Source of the DNA: Novosphingobium sp. 18050
GTDB lineage: Bacteria > Pseudomonadota > Alphaproteobacteria > Sphingomonadales > Sphingomonadaceae
DNA length: 64,000 nt
Assembly: GCF_902706195.1 (NCBI RefSeq)
Contig: NZ_CACSJO010000011.1
Location: 91,138 to 155,137, forward strand
Reading direction: 5' to 3'
In this document: piece after piece, positions 1-9,936 of the stretch
How the letters are laid out: the number at the start of each line of letters is the position of its first letter
How positions within the stretch are numbered: the first letter of the stretch is position 1
The notes under the pieces: generated by a model
Told to the model about the DNA's origin: nothing
Databases searched by the model: none
The model's input: the letters and a program-made list of their open reading frames with translations, nothing else
Translations under genes and position numbers: made by a program

Positions 1-2
1 AT

Positions 3-1172
3 GCCTTCTACCAGAACCAGTGGCAGATCAACGGCGGACGCAACGACGGTTTCGTCGCCTGGGGTGATAGCGGCGCGCTGGTCATGGGGCATTACGGCGA
101 TAGCCGGGCGCAGCTGCGCCTGTGGCAGACCGCACGCGAATTCACGCTCTGCGACAACTTCTTCATGGGCGCGTTCGGCGGTTCGTTCCTCAACCACCAA
201 TACCTGATCGCCGCGCAGCCGCCTTTCTATCCCGATGCCGACAAGGGCCCGCCCGCCAAGAGCATCGCCCAGATCGAGGGCGAAGACCCGGCCGGCATCC
301 GGCTCAAGCTGGCAGCCAAGACGCCCGCCAGCGCGATGGACGGCCCTGCAAGCTTCGCGAGCAGCACCCTGACGCCCGACTTCTGGGCGGTCAACACCAT
401 GCTCCCGCCTTACGCGCCAACCTACCAGCTCGACCCCGCAAAGCCGGGTTATGCCGACTGGTCCAGCGGACACACGCTGCTGCCGCAGCAACACAAGACG
501 ATCGGCGATGTCCTTTCGGCGCGCGGGATCGGCTGGGCATGGTACGCTGGCGGCTGGAATGCGGCGCTGGGCGGCAAGGGCAACAACATGCAGTTCCCGT
601 CGCGACCGAACTTCCAGCCTCACCACCAGCCGTTCAACTATTACGGCCGTTTCGCGCCGGGCACGAAAGACCGCGAGGAGCACTTACGAGACGCCGGCGA
701 AGGCAGCACCGCACGCACCAACCACTTCCTTGCCGATGCCGAAGCTGGGCGCCTGCCGGCCGCCAGCTTTTACAAGCCGCAGGGCAATCTCAACATGCAC
801 GCCGGCTACTCGGACATCGACGCCGGTGACCGACATCTTGCCGCCGTGATCGATGCCCTGCGCGCCAGCCCGCAGTGGGAGCGCATGATGATAGTCATCA
901 CCTTCGACGAGAACGGCGGATGGTGGGATCACGTCGCGCCGCCAAAGGGTGACCGCTGGGGGCCCGGCACGCGCATCCCCGCCGTCGTCGTCTCGCCCCA
1001 CGCGCGCGGCGGAACGGTGGATCACACGATCTACGACACCGGATCGATCGCACGCTTCCTCACCCGCCGCTTCGGGCTGGAGAAGTTGCCTGGCCTCCTC
1101 ATGCGCGAAAAGGCCATGATCGCGGCGGGCGGCGTCGCCCCGGGCGATCTGACGGCGGCTCTCGACCTGTAA
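3..1172 (+). CDS. Acid phosphatase / phospholipase C-type phosphoesterase, 5'-truncated by window edge
   Basis: The frame is open from the first bases of the window, so the start lies outside; about 389 residues are visible. They match the phosphoesterase family that includes AcpA-type acid phosphatases and bacterial phospholipases C. Visible family features are an early NGGRND stretch, the HYGDS segment, CDNFFMGAFGGSF, and near the C-terminus TFDENGGWWDHV followed by GPGTRIPAVVVSPHARGG. These enzymes hydrolyse phosphate monoesters or phospholipids, normally after export. Any signal peptide would lie upstream and cannot be checked. The C-terminus looks complete: the usual YDTGSIARFLTRRFGL segment comes shortly before the stop. 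No other gene shares an obvious operon with it. Which substrate it uses cannot be told from sequence. Confidence 0.85.
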   Translation, partial: AFYQNQWQINGGRNDGFVAWGDSGALVMGHYGDSRAQLRLWQTAREFTLCDNFFMGAFGGSFLNHQYLIAAQPPFYPDADKGPPAKSIAQIEGEDPAGIRLKLAAKTPASAMDGPASFASSTLTPDFWAVNTMLPPYAPTYQLDPAKPGYADWSSGHTLLPQQHKTIGDVLSARGIGWAWYAGGWNAALGGKGNNMQFPSRPNFQPHHQPFNYYGRFAPGTKDREEHLRDAGEGSTARTNHFLADAEAGRLPAASFYKPQGNLNMHAGYSDIDAGDRHLAAVIDALRASPQWERMMIVITFDENGGWWDHVAPPKGDRWGPGTRIPAVVVSPHARGGTVDHTIYDTGSIARFLTRRFGLEKLPGLLMREKAMIAAGGVAPGDLTAALDL

Positions 1173-1467
1173 GACTGGCTGCGGGGGGCGGACCGCAAAG
1201 TGCCGTCCCCGCGCCTCCTTCCATTCCCGCTGATGTAGGCCTGCGATGCCGTGCCCAAAAAGCGCCATGCGAAGATCGCGTAGCCCATCATCGCGCAGGT
1301 ATGGCAGCCCCTCAGGCGCCCATGAACCTGCCTGCCCGCCTTCAAAAGGCGCGGAGTGACAGGCACTTCACCCATGCAAATCCATGCCTTGCCGGAAAAA
1401 CGTTCCGGCATGAACTCGCACCATGGACCTTTGGGCCGATCGCGACAATCAGGGTCCGTACCGCCGC

Positions 1468-2318
1468 GCTCACCTGGAGCATCCGCCAGCTGGAGGAAAG
1501 TCTGGGCCTTTCGCTGTTCGGCCGTGGCCCGTCCGGCATCCGCCCGACCGAAGCCTGCGAAACGCTGGTCGTTCGCGCCCGGCTCATCGTCAACGAACAC
1601 AACCGCCTTCTCGCAAAAGTGGAGCGAACCAACCGCTCGCAGGTGATCGTCGTAGGCGTTCATCCGGTGCTGCTGAACAGCCAGTTTGCCCATACCGTGG
1701 CCGCCTTCCGCAAGCAGGAACCCACTGTCACCCTACGCGTGGTCGAGGCCTATAGCGCCGACCTCATTGCCCTGCTGCGGCGCGGAGAGCTGGATATTGC
1801 CTTCTCTGCGACACCGGACAGCGACGATGAAGAGATCGCCTTCGAACCGCTGCCTCGCCAGTATTACTCGGTGTTCGCGCGCGCGGACCACAAGATCTTC
1901 GGCGAGATCGCGGACGGCGGCCCGATCGGCGAACATGCCTGAGGCCCGGCGGACACCCCCAATATCGCCGCAGGGCGCCCAGCGAGCACCCTACAGCACG
2001 ACAATGCCAACATGGTGCTGGAACTCCTCAACCGCTTCGGCATGACCGAAAGCGTGGTGGCGGTGCGTTCAGCCTCAATGCACCTCATCCGCCGCATGGT
2101 GCTGGACGGCGGCCTGCTCGGCATGATCCCGGAAAGCCAGTTCGCCACCGAACTGCGTGACGGCACCGCAAGGCAACATCGACGGCCCACCGCTGAGCCT
2201 GCTGTGGATCGAAGGCGGTTATGAGACGCTGGCCCGGCGCCACCTGAAATCGGCCCTGCGCATTATGCAAGCGCCGGAACGCCTCGAAATTATACCGGCA
2301 TCGGATATCGCCGCATAA
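1468..2318 (+). pseudogene. LysR-family transcriptional regulator, decayed
   Basis: The stretch reads as a LysR-type regulator but is broken several times. The recognition-helix part of the DNA-binding domain is present (ALTWSIRQLEESLGLSLF), but the first helices that should precede it are not recognisable. The effector domain then runs to a TGA at 1940-1942. The same frame resumes from about 1943 (NMVLELLNRFGMTESVVAV) to about 2165. A frameshift there leads to the natural C-terminus (GPPLSLLWIEGGYE onward), ending at TAA 2316-2318. Loss of the N-terminus, one internal stop and one frameshift make function very unlikely. An IS3 fragment follows directly. The regulated genes cannot be named. 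Confidence 0.8.
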
Positions 2319-2479
2319 GGCTCGGTGCGGGGCGATAGAGCCTCGTTGTCACAGTTTAATATTGGTTCTCTGCTCCCACCGCGAAGCTCACCGGCGGACA
2401 GGCCTACTGGCGGGAGTAGGTATCCAGTTTCCCATCCCGCCTCCTTTTTGCCTGAAGCCTGATCGAACACGGCGCAAAG

Positions 2480-2625
2480 TACCGCGCGGCAGCTCAGGCA
2501 TGAGGATGTTCTGACAGCGCTCGCCGACCTGTTCCGAATAACGGCGGCGAATTTATCGCGACTGCCGGCCTGAAATGGCTGCAACAGATCGGCGTCAAGA
2601 CGCTCTGCATCGCTCCCGGGGGCGC
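2480..2625 (+). mobile_element. IS3-family transposase (OrfB) fragment
   Basis: A short rve-type integrase-core remnant. One frame gives RQLRHEDVLTALADLF; the next gives NNGGEFIATAGLKWLQQIG and then VKTLCIAPG. This is the region around the second catalytic Asp of IS3-family OrfB proteins (usually S-D-N-G-x-E-F), here with Asn in place of Asp. There is at least one frameshift and no start, end or terminal repeat. From here to about 2797 nothing else is recognisable. Confidence 0.65.
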
Positions 2626-2797
2626 ATTCTCGGCAGTAGCTGCCGCTAAAGATGGGGTGCGTGCCGAAACCGAGAGCCCGGTATCGGGCGAATGCTGCCG
2701 CCTGTCAGATTTTCAGAACGGGCGACGACGACGGGGCCAGTTCAATTTCTATTGAGACCAACCACCGTCGCCGCGCCACCCCATTAAAGGCAGACTA

Positions 2798-3355
2798 TCA
2801 ATTAGTGCGTTTATACTTCGCAATCATGCTCGCCAACCCACCGTTACCTTGGGCCTCGGCGACTGAAGCTGCGGAACGGCCAGACGCATCTAGAATGTCC
2901 GGGTCTGCACCACTTTTAAGCAGCATTTCGATTTGCGCCGTGCGATCGAACAGCGACGCCATCATCAACGCTGTCTGACCCGCCTTGTTACGGGCGTTGA
3001 CGTCGCATTTCTCTTTCAACAAGCGCGCGGCGATCCGGTCGTCGCCCTTGAAGGCAACGCCCATCTGTGCGGTATTGCCCTGCCCGAGATCAGGCTTGCA
3101 TGCATCCGCTCCGGCTTTGATCAGAGCCTCCACCGCATCGGCCTGGCCGTTATAGGCCGCCAGGATCAACGGCGTGAACCCTCGCTCCTGGTAGCCGTTC
3201 ACGTCGGCGCCATTCTCAACCAGGAGCGGGATCAGCTCTGTCCGTCCCAGTTTTGCCGCTTCGAAGAGCAACTCCTGCCGCCGCTCTTGCGGCGGCAGGG
3301 TCGTGGCTTGCGCAGGCGCGGAAGCCAGAAGGGATGCTACATACAGGGCAAGCAT
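2798..3355 (-). CDS. Secreted ankyrin-repeat protein, catalase partner
   Basis: A 185-residue protein with a short hydrophobic signal sequence (MLALYVASLLASAPAQA), so probably periplasmic. Four ankyrin repeats follow, recognisable by GRTELIPLLVENGADVN, GFTPLILAAYNGQADAVEAL, GQTALMMASLFDRTAQIEML and SGADPDILDASGRSAASVAE. The ATG at 3355 overlaps the catalase stop as TGATG, which favours this start over the GTG at 3358 and points to translational coupling. In Pseudomonas a similar periplasmic ankyrin protein (AnkB) sits next to a catalase gene and is needed for full catalase activity. The same role is inferred here from gene order, domain type and export signals; it has no direct support in this sequence. 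Confidence 0.85.
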   Translation of the reverse strand: MLALYVASLLASAPAQATTLPPQERRQELLFEAAKLGRTELIPLLVENGADVNGYQERGFTPLILAAYNGQADAVEALIKAGADACKPDLGQGNTAQMGVAFKGDDRIAARLLKEKCDVNARNKAGQTALMMASLFDRTAQIEMLLKSGADPDILDASGRSAASVAEAQGNGGLASMIAKYKRTN

Positions 3356-5004
3356 CACTGCTTGCCTGCGTAACGGGCTTCCACTGCGGTCTGATACTCG
3401 GCAACCGCGCGGTCGACTTCGCTCATCTGCACATTGACGGCCTTGGCCAAGCGGGCGCCGAGATCCTTGTCAGCCTGCGTGAAGTAGCTGACCATGATCA
3501 CCCGGGTGCGAACCGAAGTCACCGCACCAAGGTCACCGGCAAGGTTCTTGACGAGGTCAGCCTTGTCCGCCGGCTTGAGCGAGCGATAGAACATGCCGGC
3601 CTGATCGAAGGGTTCGGTCTTCGAGATAGGCGCGGTCTGGACGATCGCATCGATCTTGTAAGGCGTGGGTGCAAACGCCGGGTCCACCGACTTGCCCTGC
3701 GCCACGGAGGGGAAATAGTTCACCTCGACCTTACCGGTCGCTGCGTCGAGCTGGCCGTCCTGGTAGTTGTTGACCACCGGAACGCGCGGGCGATTGACCG
3801 GCAGGTCCATTACGTTCGCACCGATGCGGTAGCGCTGGGTATCGGAATACGAGAACAGCCGCCCCTGGAGCATGCGGTCAGGCGAAGCCTCGACCCCCGG
3901 CACCATGTTGGCCGGTGCGAATGCCGACTGCTCGGTCCAGCGGAAGAAATTCTCGGGCACCTGGTTAAGCGTCATCTCGCCGACCTTGCGGAAGGGTGCA
4001 TCCAACCATTCCTTGGTGTCGTCGAACGGATTGAAGGTCAGCTTGCCGAGTTCTTCCGCAGTCATGGTCTGAACCATGAGATCCCATACCGGGAAGTCGC
4101 CAGCCGCGATGGTGCCGTACAAATCATCGGTCAGGTAGTTTGCCGGCGCCTTGGCGGCAGCGTCGCCGTTCAGGCTCTTGACGCCCTGGCGGCTGATCCA
4201 GCGAAACTTGGCGAACGTAACCTTGCCGTCCTTGTCAACGAGCTTGAACGCGTGGACGCCGTTGCCATCCATCGTGCGGTACGAAGCGGGCGTGCCCAGG
4301 TTCGAATAGACATGGACCAGCATGTTGGTCGCCTCAGGCGTGCCGGAAAAGAATTCGAACGAGCGGTTGGGATCCTGCTTGTTGGTCACCGGCGAAGGCT
4401 TGAGCGAGTGGATCATGTCGGGGAACTGGATCGCATCGCGGATGAAGAAGATCGGCAGGTTGTTACCGACGAGGTCCCAGTTGCCCTGGTCCGTGTAGAA
4501 CTTGACCGCGAAGCCGTGCGGGTCGCGCATGCCTTCAGGCGAGCCCGAAGGGTGGATCACCGTCGAGAAACGAACGAACACCGGCGTTTCCTTGCCGGGC
4601 TGGCCGAAGAGCGAAGCCTTGGTTATGTCCGAAAGGTCCGCCGTCGCCCGGAAGACGCCCTGCGCGCCCGTACCGCGGGCGTGAACGACGCGTTCCGGCA
4701 TACGCTCACGGTCGAACCGGGCCAGCTTTTCGATCAGCGTGGTGTCTTCAAGGAGAACCGGTCCGGTATCCCCGGCGGTGAGCGAATTACGATTGGAGCC
4801 GATCGGGGCGCCATTATCGCGGGTCATCTGCGGAACGGGTCCGCTGGGAGCGCTGGCCTGCGTCGGCGCCGGCTTGGGTGCGGCCATCGGCGCAGCAACG
4901 GTGGTCATGCGATCTTCGACCTGAGTAGCCGTCTGGCCAATTACCGGCGTGAACGGGGTAATCGAAATGGCAGTAGCAAGCAAAATGGTATTGGAACGCT
5001 TCAT
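3355..5004 (-). CDS. Exported monofunctional haem catalase
   Basis: A 549-residue catalase that splits hydrogen peroxide to water and oxygen. It carries an N-terminal hydrophobic segment ending near GQTATQ and then a Pro/Ala-rich linker of about 35 residues, so the enzyme is probably periplasmic. The distal active-site motif FDRERMPERVVHARG is present with His108. The NNLPIFFIRDAIQFPD segment follows, then the proximal haem-ligand motif RLFSYSDTQRYRIG with its Tyr. Length and motifs fit the small-subunit catalases with a signal peptide. An AGGAGAG ribosome site lies just before the ATG. It is the first gene of a two-gene leftward unit with the ankyrin protein, and a 13-base palindrome lies about 65 bases upstream. 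Confidence 0.95.
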   Translation of the reverse strand: MKRSNTILLATAISITPFTPVIGQTATQVEDRMTTVAAPMAAPKPAPTQASAPSGPVPQMTRDNGAPIGSNRNSLTAGDTGPVLLEDTTLIEKLARFDRERMPERVVHARGTGAQGVFRATADLSDITKASLFGQPGKETPVFVRFSTVIHPSGSPEGMRDPHGFAVKFYTDQGNWDLVGNNLPIFFIRDAIQFPDMIHSLKPSPVTNKQDPNRSFEFFSGTPEATNMLVHVYSNLGTPASYRTMDGNGVHAFKLVDKDGKVTFAKFRWISRQGVKSLNGDAAAKAPANYLTDDLYGTIAAGDFPVWDLMVQTMTAEELGKLTFNPFDDTKEWLDAPFRKVGEMTLNQVPENFFRWTEQSAFAPANMVPGVEASPDRMLQGRLFSYSDTQRYRIGANVMDLPVNRPRVPVVNNYQDGQLDAATGKVEVNYFPSVAQGKSVDPAFAPTPYKIDAIVQTAPISKTEPFDQAGMFYRSLKPADKADLVKNLAGDLGAVTSVRTRVIMVSYFTQADKDLGARLAKAVNVQMSEVDRAVAEYQTAVEARYAGKQ

Positions 5005-5068
5005 GGTAACTCTCCTAATGCCGGGCAGCTTTGCACCCTGGACGCCCTGCGCTCCAGCAGCATAGGCT

Positions 5069-5081
5069 GATTACAGTAATC
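5069..5081. promoter_or_regulatory. 13-base palindrome upstream of the catalase gene
   Basis: GATTAC-A-GTAATC is a perfect dyad centred about 70 bases upstream of the catalase start codon, in an AT-richer stretch. The position suits an operator for a peroxide-responsive or growth-phase regulator. No regulator gene is adjacent and no family-specific consensus was recognised, so this is inferred only from symmetry and location. Confidence 0.35.
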
Positions 5082-5135
5082 GGGTAAAACGTTCATCCAG
5101 CAGCAAGTTTTCAGCACTGGATACTCGCAAGCCCG

Positions 5136-5206
5136 GGCGCCACCTCACAAACAGAACCCGGCGGATATGGCTCATATCCGCCGGGTTCTGTTTGTGAGGT
5201 GGCGCC
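5136..5206. repeat. 34-bp perfect hairpin
   Basis: Arms 5136-5169 and 5173-5206 are exact reverse complements, leaving a 3-base loop (GCT). A smaller hairpin at 5209-5230 (GCGGATTT, loop GGGCTC, AAATCCGC) repeats the loop-proximal sequence of the big one with a few changes. The element lies in the gap between the 3' end of mhpE and the 5' end of the catalase gene, both transcribed leftward. It may help end mhp transcription or insulate the catalase gene. The near-perfect symmetry is unusual for a simple terminator. Confidence 0.85.
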
Positions 5207-5242
5207 TGGCGGATTTGGGCTCAAATCCGCGAATGCCTTGAA

Positions 5243-5270
5243 GGCCGGCGATGTAGAATAATCGCCGGCC
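5243..5270 (-). terminator. Hairpin after mhpE, probable mhp operon terminator
   Basis: GGCCGGCGAT and ATCGCCGGCC form a perfect 10-bp stem around an 8-base loop, starting 9 bases past the mhpE stop codon. There is no clear U-tract on the minus strand, so intrinsic termination is likely but not certain. Confidence 0.6.
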
Positions 5271-5278
5271 CTATATGC

Positions 5279-6310
5279 TCAGGCTGACTTTTCCTTCAGC
5301 ATGTCGAGGGCTACGTCCACGATCATGTCCTCCTGTCCGCCCACCATCTTGCGGCGCCCCAGTTCGACGAGGATCGCACGCGTATCGATCCCATATTCCG
5401 CCGACGCTTTTTCGGCATGGCGCAGGAACGAGGAGTAGACCCCGGCATAACCGAGCGTAAGCGTTTCGCGATCGACGCGAACCGGCCGATCCTGAAGCGG
5501 GCGGACGAGTTCTTCGGCTGCATCCATCAGGGCATAGAGATCGGCGCCGTGGTTCCAGCCATAACGGTCGGCGGCGGCGATGAAGACTTCGAGCGGAGCG
5601 TTGCCCGCACCGGCACCCATGCCGGCCAGGCTGGCATCAACCCGGACCGCGCCATTCTGCACGGCGACAATCGAATTGGCGACGCCAAGGCTGAGGTTGT
5701 GGTGAGCGTGGACACCGCGCTGCGTCTCCGGCTTCAAGACCCGGTCGTAGGCCTGAAGGCGGGCAGCATATTCATCCATGTTCATCGCGCCGCCGCTGTC
5801 GGTCACGTAGACACAATGCGCACCGTAGCTTTCCATCAGCTTGGCCTGCTGCGCGAGCGATTCCGGATCAGTCATGTGACCCATCATCAGGAAGCCAGAA
5901 ACATCCATGCCGAGCGAGCGGGCATAATCGATATGCTGCCTGGAAACGTCTGCCTCGGTGCAATGCGTCGCCACGCGAACCGAGCGTACACCCAGGTCAT
6001 ACGCATGCTTCAGGTCGTGGATCGTGCCGATACCCGGGAGCAGCAGCGTGGTGAGAACGCTATGCTCCAGGACTTCCGCAACCGCGCCGATCCAGTCCCA
6101 ATCAGTATGCGCGCCAAAGCCATAGTTGAACGAACTGCCGGACAGACCGTCGCCGTGGGCCACTTCGATGGCATCGACCTTGGCGCGGTCGAGCGCCTTG
6201 GCGATCGCCTGCACCTGATCAAGCGTGTATTTGTGGCGCACGGCATGCATGCCGTCACGCAGCGTGACGTCCTGGATGTAAATCTTGTCGGCGATGGGAT
6301 TGAAGGTCAT
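5279..6310 (-). CDS. mhpE: 4-hydroxy-2-oxovalerate aldolase
   Basis: A 343-residue class II aldolase of the MhpE/DmpG family. It cleaves 4-hydroxy-2-oxopentanoate to pyruvate and acetaldehyde, the last carbon-carbon cleavage of the meta pathway. The N-terminal motif [14 protein letters not shown] carries the conserved Arg18, Asp19 and His22. The metal-binding HxH is at His201 and His203 (GVHAHHN). The C-terminal communication domain, ending in [14 protein letters not shown], is typical of aldolases that form a channelling complex with the acylating acetaldehyde dehydrogenase. Its start overlaps the mhpF stop by four bases, in keeping with that complex. It is the last gene of the mhp operon. 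Confidence 0.95.
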   Translation of the reverse strand: MTFNPIADKIYIQDVTLRDGMHAVRHKYTLDQVQAIAKALDRAKVDAIEVAHGDGLSGSSFNYGFGAHTDWDWIGAVAEVLEHSVLTTLLLPGIGTIHDLKHAYDLGVRSVRVATHCTEADVSRQHIDYARSLGMDVSGFLMMGHMTDPESLAQQAKLMESYGAHCVYVTDSGGAMNMDEYAARLQAYDRVLKPETQRGVHAHHNLSLGVANSIVAVQNGAVRVDASLAGMGAGAGNAPLEVFIAAADRYGWNHGADLYALMDAAEELVRPLQDRPVRVDRETLTLGYAGVYSSFLRHAEKASAEYGIDTRAILVELGRRKMVGGQEDMIVDVALDMLKEKSA

Positions 6311-7251
6311 GCTGCAGCTCCTTCACGAATATTCAGTGCGATCTTTTCAGCAGTTTTGAGCGCGGCCGAAGTCATGATGTCGAGGTTGCCTGCATAGGCC
6401 GGCAGGTAGTGGGCAGCGCCCTCTACTTCAAGGAAGACGCTAACCTTGATGCCCGTGAAGTAGCCGCCCATCTCGGGAATGTGCAGCGGCTGGTTGGAAC
6501 CGATATGTTCGAACTGCACGGCCTGCTTCATGCGGTAGCCCGGCACATAACTCTGCACGTCCGCGACCATGGCTTCCACCGACTTGGCGATGGCATCAGT
6601 ATCCGCCTCTTCGCACAGGCAGTAGACGGTATCGCGCATGATCAGCGGCGGTTCGGCCGGATTCAGCACGATGATCGCCTTGCCGCGTGTCGCACCGCCG
6701 ACAGCCATGATCGCCTGGCTGGTGGTTTCGGTAAACTCGTCAATGTTGGCGCGGGTGCCCGGACCTGCGCTCTTCGAAGCGATCGAGGCGATGATTTCGC
6801 CGTAATGGACCTTCGCCACGCGATTGATGGCCGCCACGATCGGAATTGTCGCCTGACCGCCGCACGTCACCATGTTGACGTTGCGGGCATCGAGCGCGCT
6901 GTCACCATTTACTGCAGGCACGACGTAGGGACCGATAGCCGCTGGCGTCAGGTCGACGACATATTTGCCGTGCTGCTGCAGGATTTCGTTGTTGCGCTTA
7001 TGGGCGCCGGCCGAGGTCGCATCGAAGACGATGGCGATCTTGTCGAAATTGGGCATTTTGACGAGGCCGTCAATGCCCTCCGCCGTGATGGGAACGCCCA
7101 TCCGTGCGGCGCGCTTGAGGCCATCGGATTCCGGATCGATGCCGACGAAGGCACCCATTTCCAGCGTTTCCGACAGCCGCATGATCTTGATCATCAGATC
7201 AGTGCCAATATTGCCCGATCCAATGATCGCGACGGGAATCTTACCGCTCAT
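6307..7251 (-). CDS. mhpF: Acetaldehyde dehydrogenase (acetylating)
   Basis: A 314-residue NAD-dependent dehydrogenase that turns acetaldehyde and CoA into acetyl-CoA. The nucleotide-binding motif [12 protein letters not shown] is at residues 9-20 and the catalytic Cys130 lies in [13 protein letters not shown]. Length and both motifs match MhpF/DmpF. The partner aldolase gene overlaps its 3' end by four bases, as expected for the bifunctional complex that passes toxic acetaldehyde directly between active sites. It sits six bases downstream of mhpD in the same operon. Confidence 0.95.
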   Translation of the reverse strand: MSGKIPVAIIGSGNIGTDLMIKIMRLSETLEMGAFVGIDPESDGLKRAARMGVPITAEGIDGLVKMPNFDKIAIVFDATSAGAHKRNNEILQQHGKYVVDLTPAAIGPYVVPAVNGDSALDARNVNMVTCGGQATIPIVAAINRVAKVHYGEIIASIASKSAGPGTRANIDEFTETTSQAIMAVGGATRGKAIIVLNPAEPPLIMRDTVYCLCEEADTDAIAKSVEAMVADVQSYVPGYRMKQAVQFEHIGSNQPLHIPEMGGYFTGIKVSVFLEVEGAAHYLPAYAGNLDIMTSAALKTAEKIALNIREGAAA

Positions 7252-7257
7252 GTCCGT

Positions 7258-8034
7258 TCAATCCTTGTAGCTGAAGGAGACGGTGCCAAGGCCGCCAATA
7301 GTGACCTTGATCTCGTCGCCGGAAAACAGGGGGACCATGGGTCCCAGCGCGCCGGTCAGAATAATGTCGCCTTTGCGCAGTGGCTCGCCGCGCGCTGCCA
7401 GCGTGTTGGCAAGCCAGGTTGCCGCCTTGATTGGGTGGCCGAGGCAGGCGGCCCCGGCACCCAGAGATGCTACTTCACCGTTGCGTTCCAGCACCATACC
7501 GCAGGACCACAGATCGAGACCCTCCAGCGAGCGGCGCTCCTCGCCCAGAACGAACAGTGCCGACGAACCATTGTCGGCGACAGTATCGGCGAAAGTGATA
7601 TTCCAGTCGGCGATGCGGCTATCGACAATCTCGATGGCTGCGGCAGCCTCAGAGATGGCCGCAACCATTTCCGCTTCGCTGATCTCGCGGGCTGGCAGGT
7701 CCGCACCGATGATGACCGCAATTTCTGCCTCCGCCTTGGGCTGGAGCAGCGTGCTCGGCGACACGTTGCCGCCATTGGGGACATCCATGTCGGCGAAAAG
7801 CACCCCGAAATCAGGCTGGTCGACGCCGAGCTGCGTCTGCACGGCCTTCGCCGTCAGGCCAACCTTGCGACCGACAATACGCCGCCCCATGGCTTCCCAG
7901 AAGCGTGTGTTGACGGCCTGAATGGCATAGGCGCCATCGGCGTCGGTGGGATCAAGCGTATCGCGAAGCGGCGCGATGGCGCCCTGCGTATAGGCATTGC
8001 GAAGCCGTTGGGCGGCGGTGTCAATTTTCGACAT
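7258..8034 (-). CDS. mhpD: 2-keto-4-pentenoate hydratase
   Basis: A 258-residue member of the hydratase/decarboxylase family. It adds water to 2-hydroxypenta-2,4-dienoate to give 4-hydroxy-2-oxopentanoate. Family signatures are RRIVGRKVGLT near residue 50, the acidic segment KAEAEIAVIIGADL near residue 100, IEIVDSRIADW and the C-terminal ILTGALGPMVPLFSGDEIKV. It sits between mhpC and mhpF and matches the E. coli gene order. Its ATG is preceded by about 60 bases of spacer after the mhpC stop. Confidence 0.93.
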   Translation of the reverse strand: MSKIDTAAQRLRNAYTQGAIAPLRDTLDPTDADGAYAIQAVNTRFWEAMGRRIVGRKVGLTAKAVQTQLGVDQPDFGVLFADMDVPNGGNVSPSTLLQPKAEAEIAVIIGADLPAREISEAEMVAAISEAAAAIEIVDSRIADWNITFADTVADNGSSALFVLGEERRSLEGLDLWSCGMVLERNGEVASLGAGAACLGHPIKAATWLANTLAARGEPLRKGDIILTGALGPMVPLFSGDEIKVTIGGLGTVSFSYKD

Positions 8035-8096
8035 TGGCTGTCATCCGATCATTTTGCGAAGCGGGCAAAAATGCCTGGAAAGGCGAGGTGTACGGA

Positions 8097-8957
8097 TCAA
8101 TGACTCAGGAAATCGAGCACCAGACGGTTGAATTCACCGGCATGTTCCCACTGCGCCCAATGGCCGCACTGGTTGAAGATATGCAGGCGCGAATTCGGAA
8201 TCCCGGCGACCAGGCGCAGCCCGGTATCCATGGGAACGACCCGGTCCTGACGCCCCCAGATGATCAGCGTCTGAGCGCTGATAGAGGGCAGGCGCGGTCC
8301 GAAATCAGGGAACTGGCGCGGGTTGAGTTCCTGCGACTTGATGAAGTTTTCCAGGTGATCGCGGCGCCCCAGCATATTGGCCAGACGGGCCTGCAACAGG
8401 TCGTCGGTCAGTACGCTCGCGTCGAAGACGAACACGTCGTTGAACTTCTTCAGGCTCTCAACCGAAGGTGCGCGGTACAGCGCATTCAGCAGCTTGAGGC
8501 CTTCCGAGGGCATCGGCGTAAACAGGCTGGCACCGCCGGTGCCGCCGCCCATTAGGACGAGCTTACCGATCTGATCGGGATAGGTGAGCGCAAAGGCAGT
8601 CGCGCTGTGGCCGCCCATCGAATTGCCCAGGATATTGATTTTGCCGATACCCAGTGCGTCGATCACACCCTTTACGACCCTGGCGTTGAGGTCGGAGCGC
8701 GAACCGGCATTGACGACGCTGTCGCTCTTGCCCCACCCGGGGCAATCGATCAGCAGCACGCGATAGCCCGCTTCGACCAGCGGATCGATATTGCGGTTGA
8801 AATTGGCCCAGCCACTGGCGCCGGGGCCGGAACCGTGCAGCATCACCACGACGTCCTGGCTTTCGCCCAAATCGTGATAATGGATATTGAGGTCGGTATC
8901 GCCTTCGCGAACTGTGACGAAGCGGCTTGAAGTGGTTTCGTTGGCTGTCATGGTCAT
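8097..8957 (-). CDS. mhpC: 2-hydroxy-6-oxonona-2,4-dienedioate hydrolase
   Basis: A 286-residue alpha/beta hydrolase that cleaves the meta-ring-fission product to 2-hydroxypentadienoate and succinate. The oxyanion-hole motif [12 protein letters not shown] is near residue 40. The nucleophile elbow GNSMGG carries Ser113, the acid lies in WGRQDRVVP and the catalytic His in [10 protein letters not shown]. The frame is open further upstream into mhpB. The ATG at 8957 was chosen because it gives the family length (E. coli MhpC has about 288 residues) and has a GGAG site six bases before it. Confidence 0.94.
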   Translation of the reverse strand: MTMTANETTSSRFVTVREGDTDLNIHYHDLGESQDVVVMLHGSGPGASGWANFNRNIDPLVEAGYRVLLIDCPGWGKSDSVVNAGSRSDLNARVVKGVIDALGIGKINILGNSMGGHSATAFALTYPDQIGKLVLMGGGTGGASLFTPMPSEGLKLLNALYRAPSVESLKKFNDVFVFDASVLTDDLLQARLANMLGRRDHLENFIKSQELNPRQFPDFGPRLPSISAQTLIIWGRQDRVVPMDTGLRLVAGIPNSRLHIFNQCGHWAQWEHAGEFNRLVLDFLSH

Positions 8958-8985
8958 GGCTCCAATCGGAATATGGTGAGGGGCG

Positions 8986-9936
8986 TCAGGCGCCCAGAGG
9001 CCGGGCGGAGATCGCCCCAAAGCCCGCGATCCATTCGGGGATCTCGCGATAATAGCGGTGCTCGGCGGCATGGGGCCCGAAACGCGACAGGGCAGCGAAA
9101 GCTGCGGCCCAGGTCTTGACCTCATGCGCGGACCGCCCGGCGATCGCGCTGAGCATATCGTTGCCAAGCATATCCAACTCGGTCATTTTCTGGCCTGCGA
9201 GAATGTCGAGGAAACCATTGTCCCAAGCCGGGTTGATCGGATGAAGGCTGGTCTGGTCTTCCACGAAAGCACGGGCTGCGTTGATGACCCGATCGGTCCT
9301 CGCCGCGCGGGCTTCGGGGGAAAGGTTACGGCCACCGCCGAGCAGCCCCTCGCGAACCTTTTCCGATGCCGTCGCATATTCAGGCACGGGTGGCTGGTGA
9401 GAGAGCCCGCCAGAACCGATCAGCAGGACCCGCTTACCGGTACCGCGCGCCCAGTTACCGATTGCTTCCCCAAGCGCACGGGTGCGCTGGAAGGTGGGAA
9501 GCGGAGCGCCCACTGCATTGATGAAGACCGGAATGGTCGGCACCCGGTCCAGCCCGCCCAGCAGGAAATCCAGGGGTTGGGCAAAGCCGTGATCGACCTG
9601 CATTCGATGCGTGACCGCGACATCAACGCCATCCTCGATAACGGAGGTGGCGCAATCGAGCGCCAGATCGAACGGCACGAGGATTTCGCCTGCCGCCGAA
9701 CCGAAATCGCCAATCGCATGAGCGGAGGTGCCGATGCAGAAGGACGGCATGATATCGTAGAAGAAGCCGTTGAAGTGATCGGGCGAGAAAAGCACGACCA
9801 GTTCAGGCTGGAATGCCGCGATCCGTGCGCGGGCATCGGCGATCATCTTGTTGACCTCGTCCAGCACCGGGCGCGGCGGATCGACAAAACCCACCAGCGG
9901 CGTGTGCGAGAGGCACTGCAGCATGATATCGATCAT
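8986..9936 (-). CDS. mhpB: 2,3-dihydroxyphenylpropionate 1,2-dioxygenase (extradiol, LigB type)
   Basis: A 316-residue class III extradiol dioxygenase. It opens the ring of 2,3-dihydroxyphenylpropionate, and usually also the cinnamate analogue, using Fe(II). The conserved active-site histidines appear at His116 ([11 protein letters not shown]) and His180 ([12 protein letters not shown]), one residue off the E. coli numbering. The N-terminal LSHTPLVGF segment is also typical. It overlaps mhpA by four bases. The product feeds mhpC directly downstream. Confidence 0.95.
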   Translation of the reverse strand: MIDIMLQCLSHTPLVGFVDPPRPVLDEVNKMIADARARIAAFQPELVVLFSPDHFNGFFYDIMPSFCIGTSAHAIGDFGSAAGEILVPFDLALDCATSVIEDGVDVAVTHRMQVDHGFAQPLDFLLGGLDRVPTIPVFINAVGAPLPTFQRTRALGEAIGNWARGTGKRVLLIGSGGLSHQPPVPEYATASEKVREGLLGGGRNLSPEARAARTDRVINAARAFVEDQTSLHPINPAWDNGFLDILAGQKMTELDMLGNDMLSAIAGRSAHEVKTWAAAFAALSRFGPHAAEHRYYREIPEWIAGFGAISARPLGA

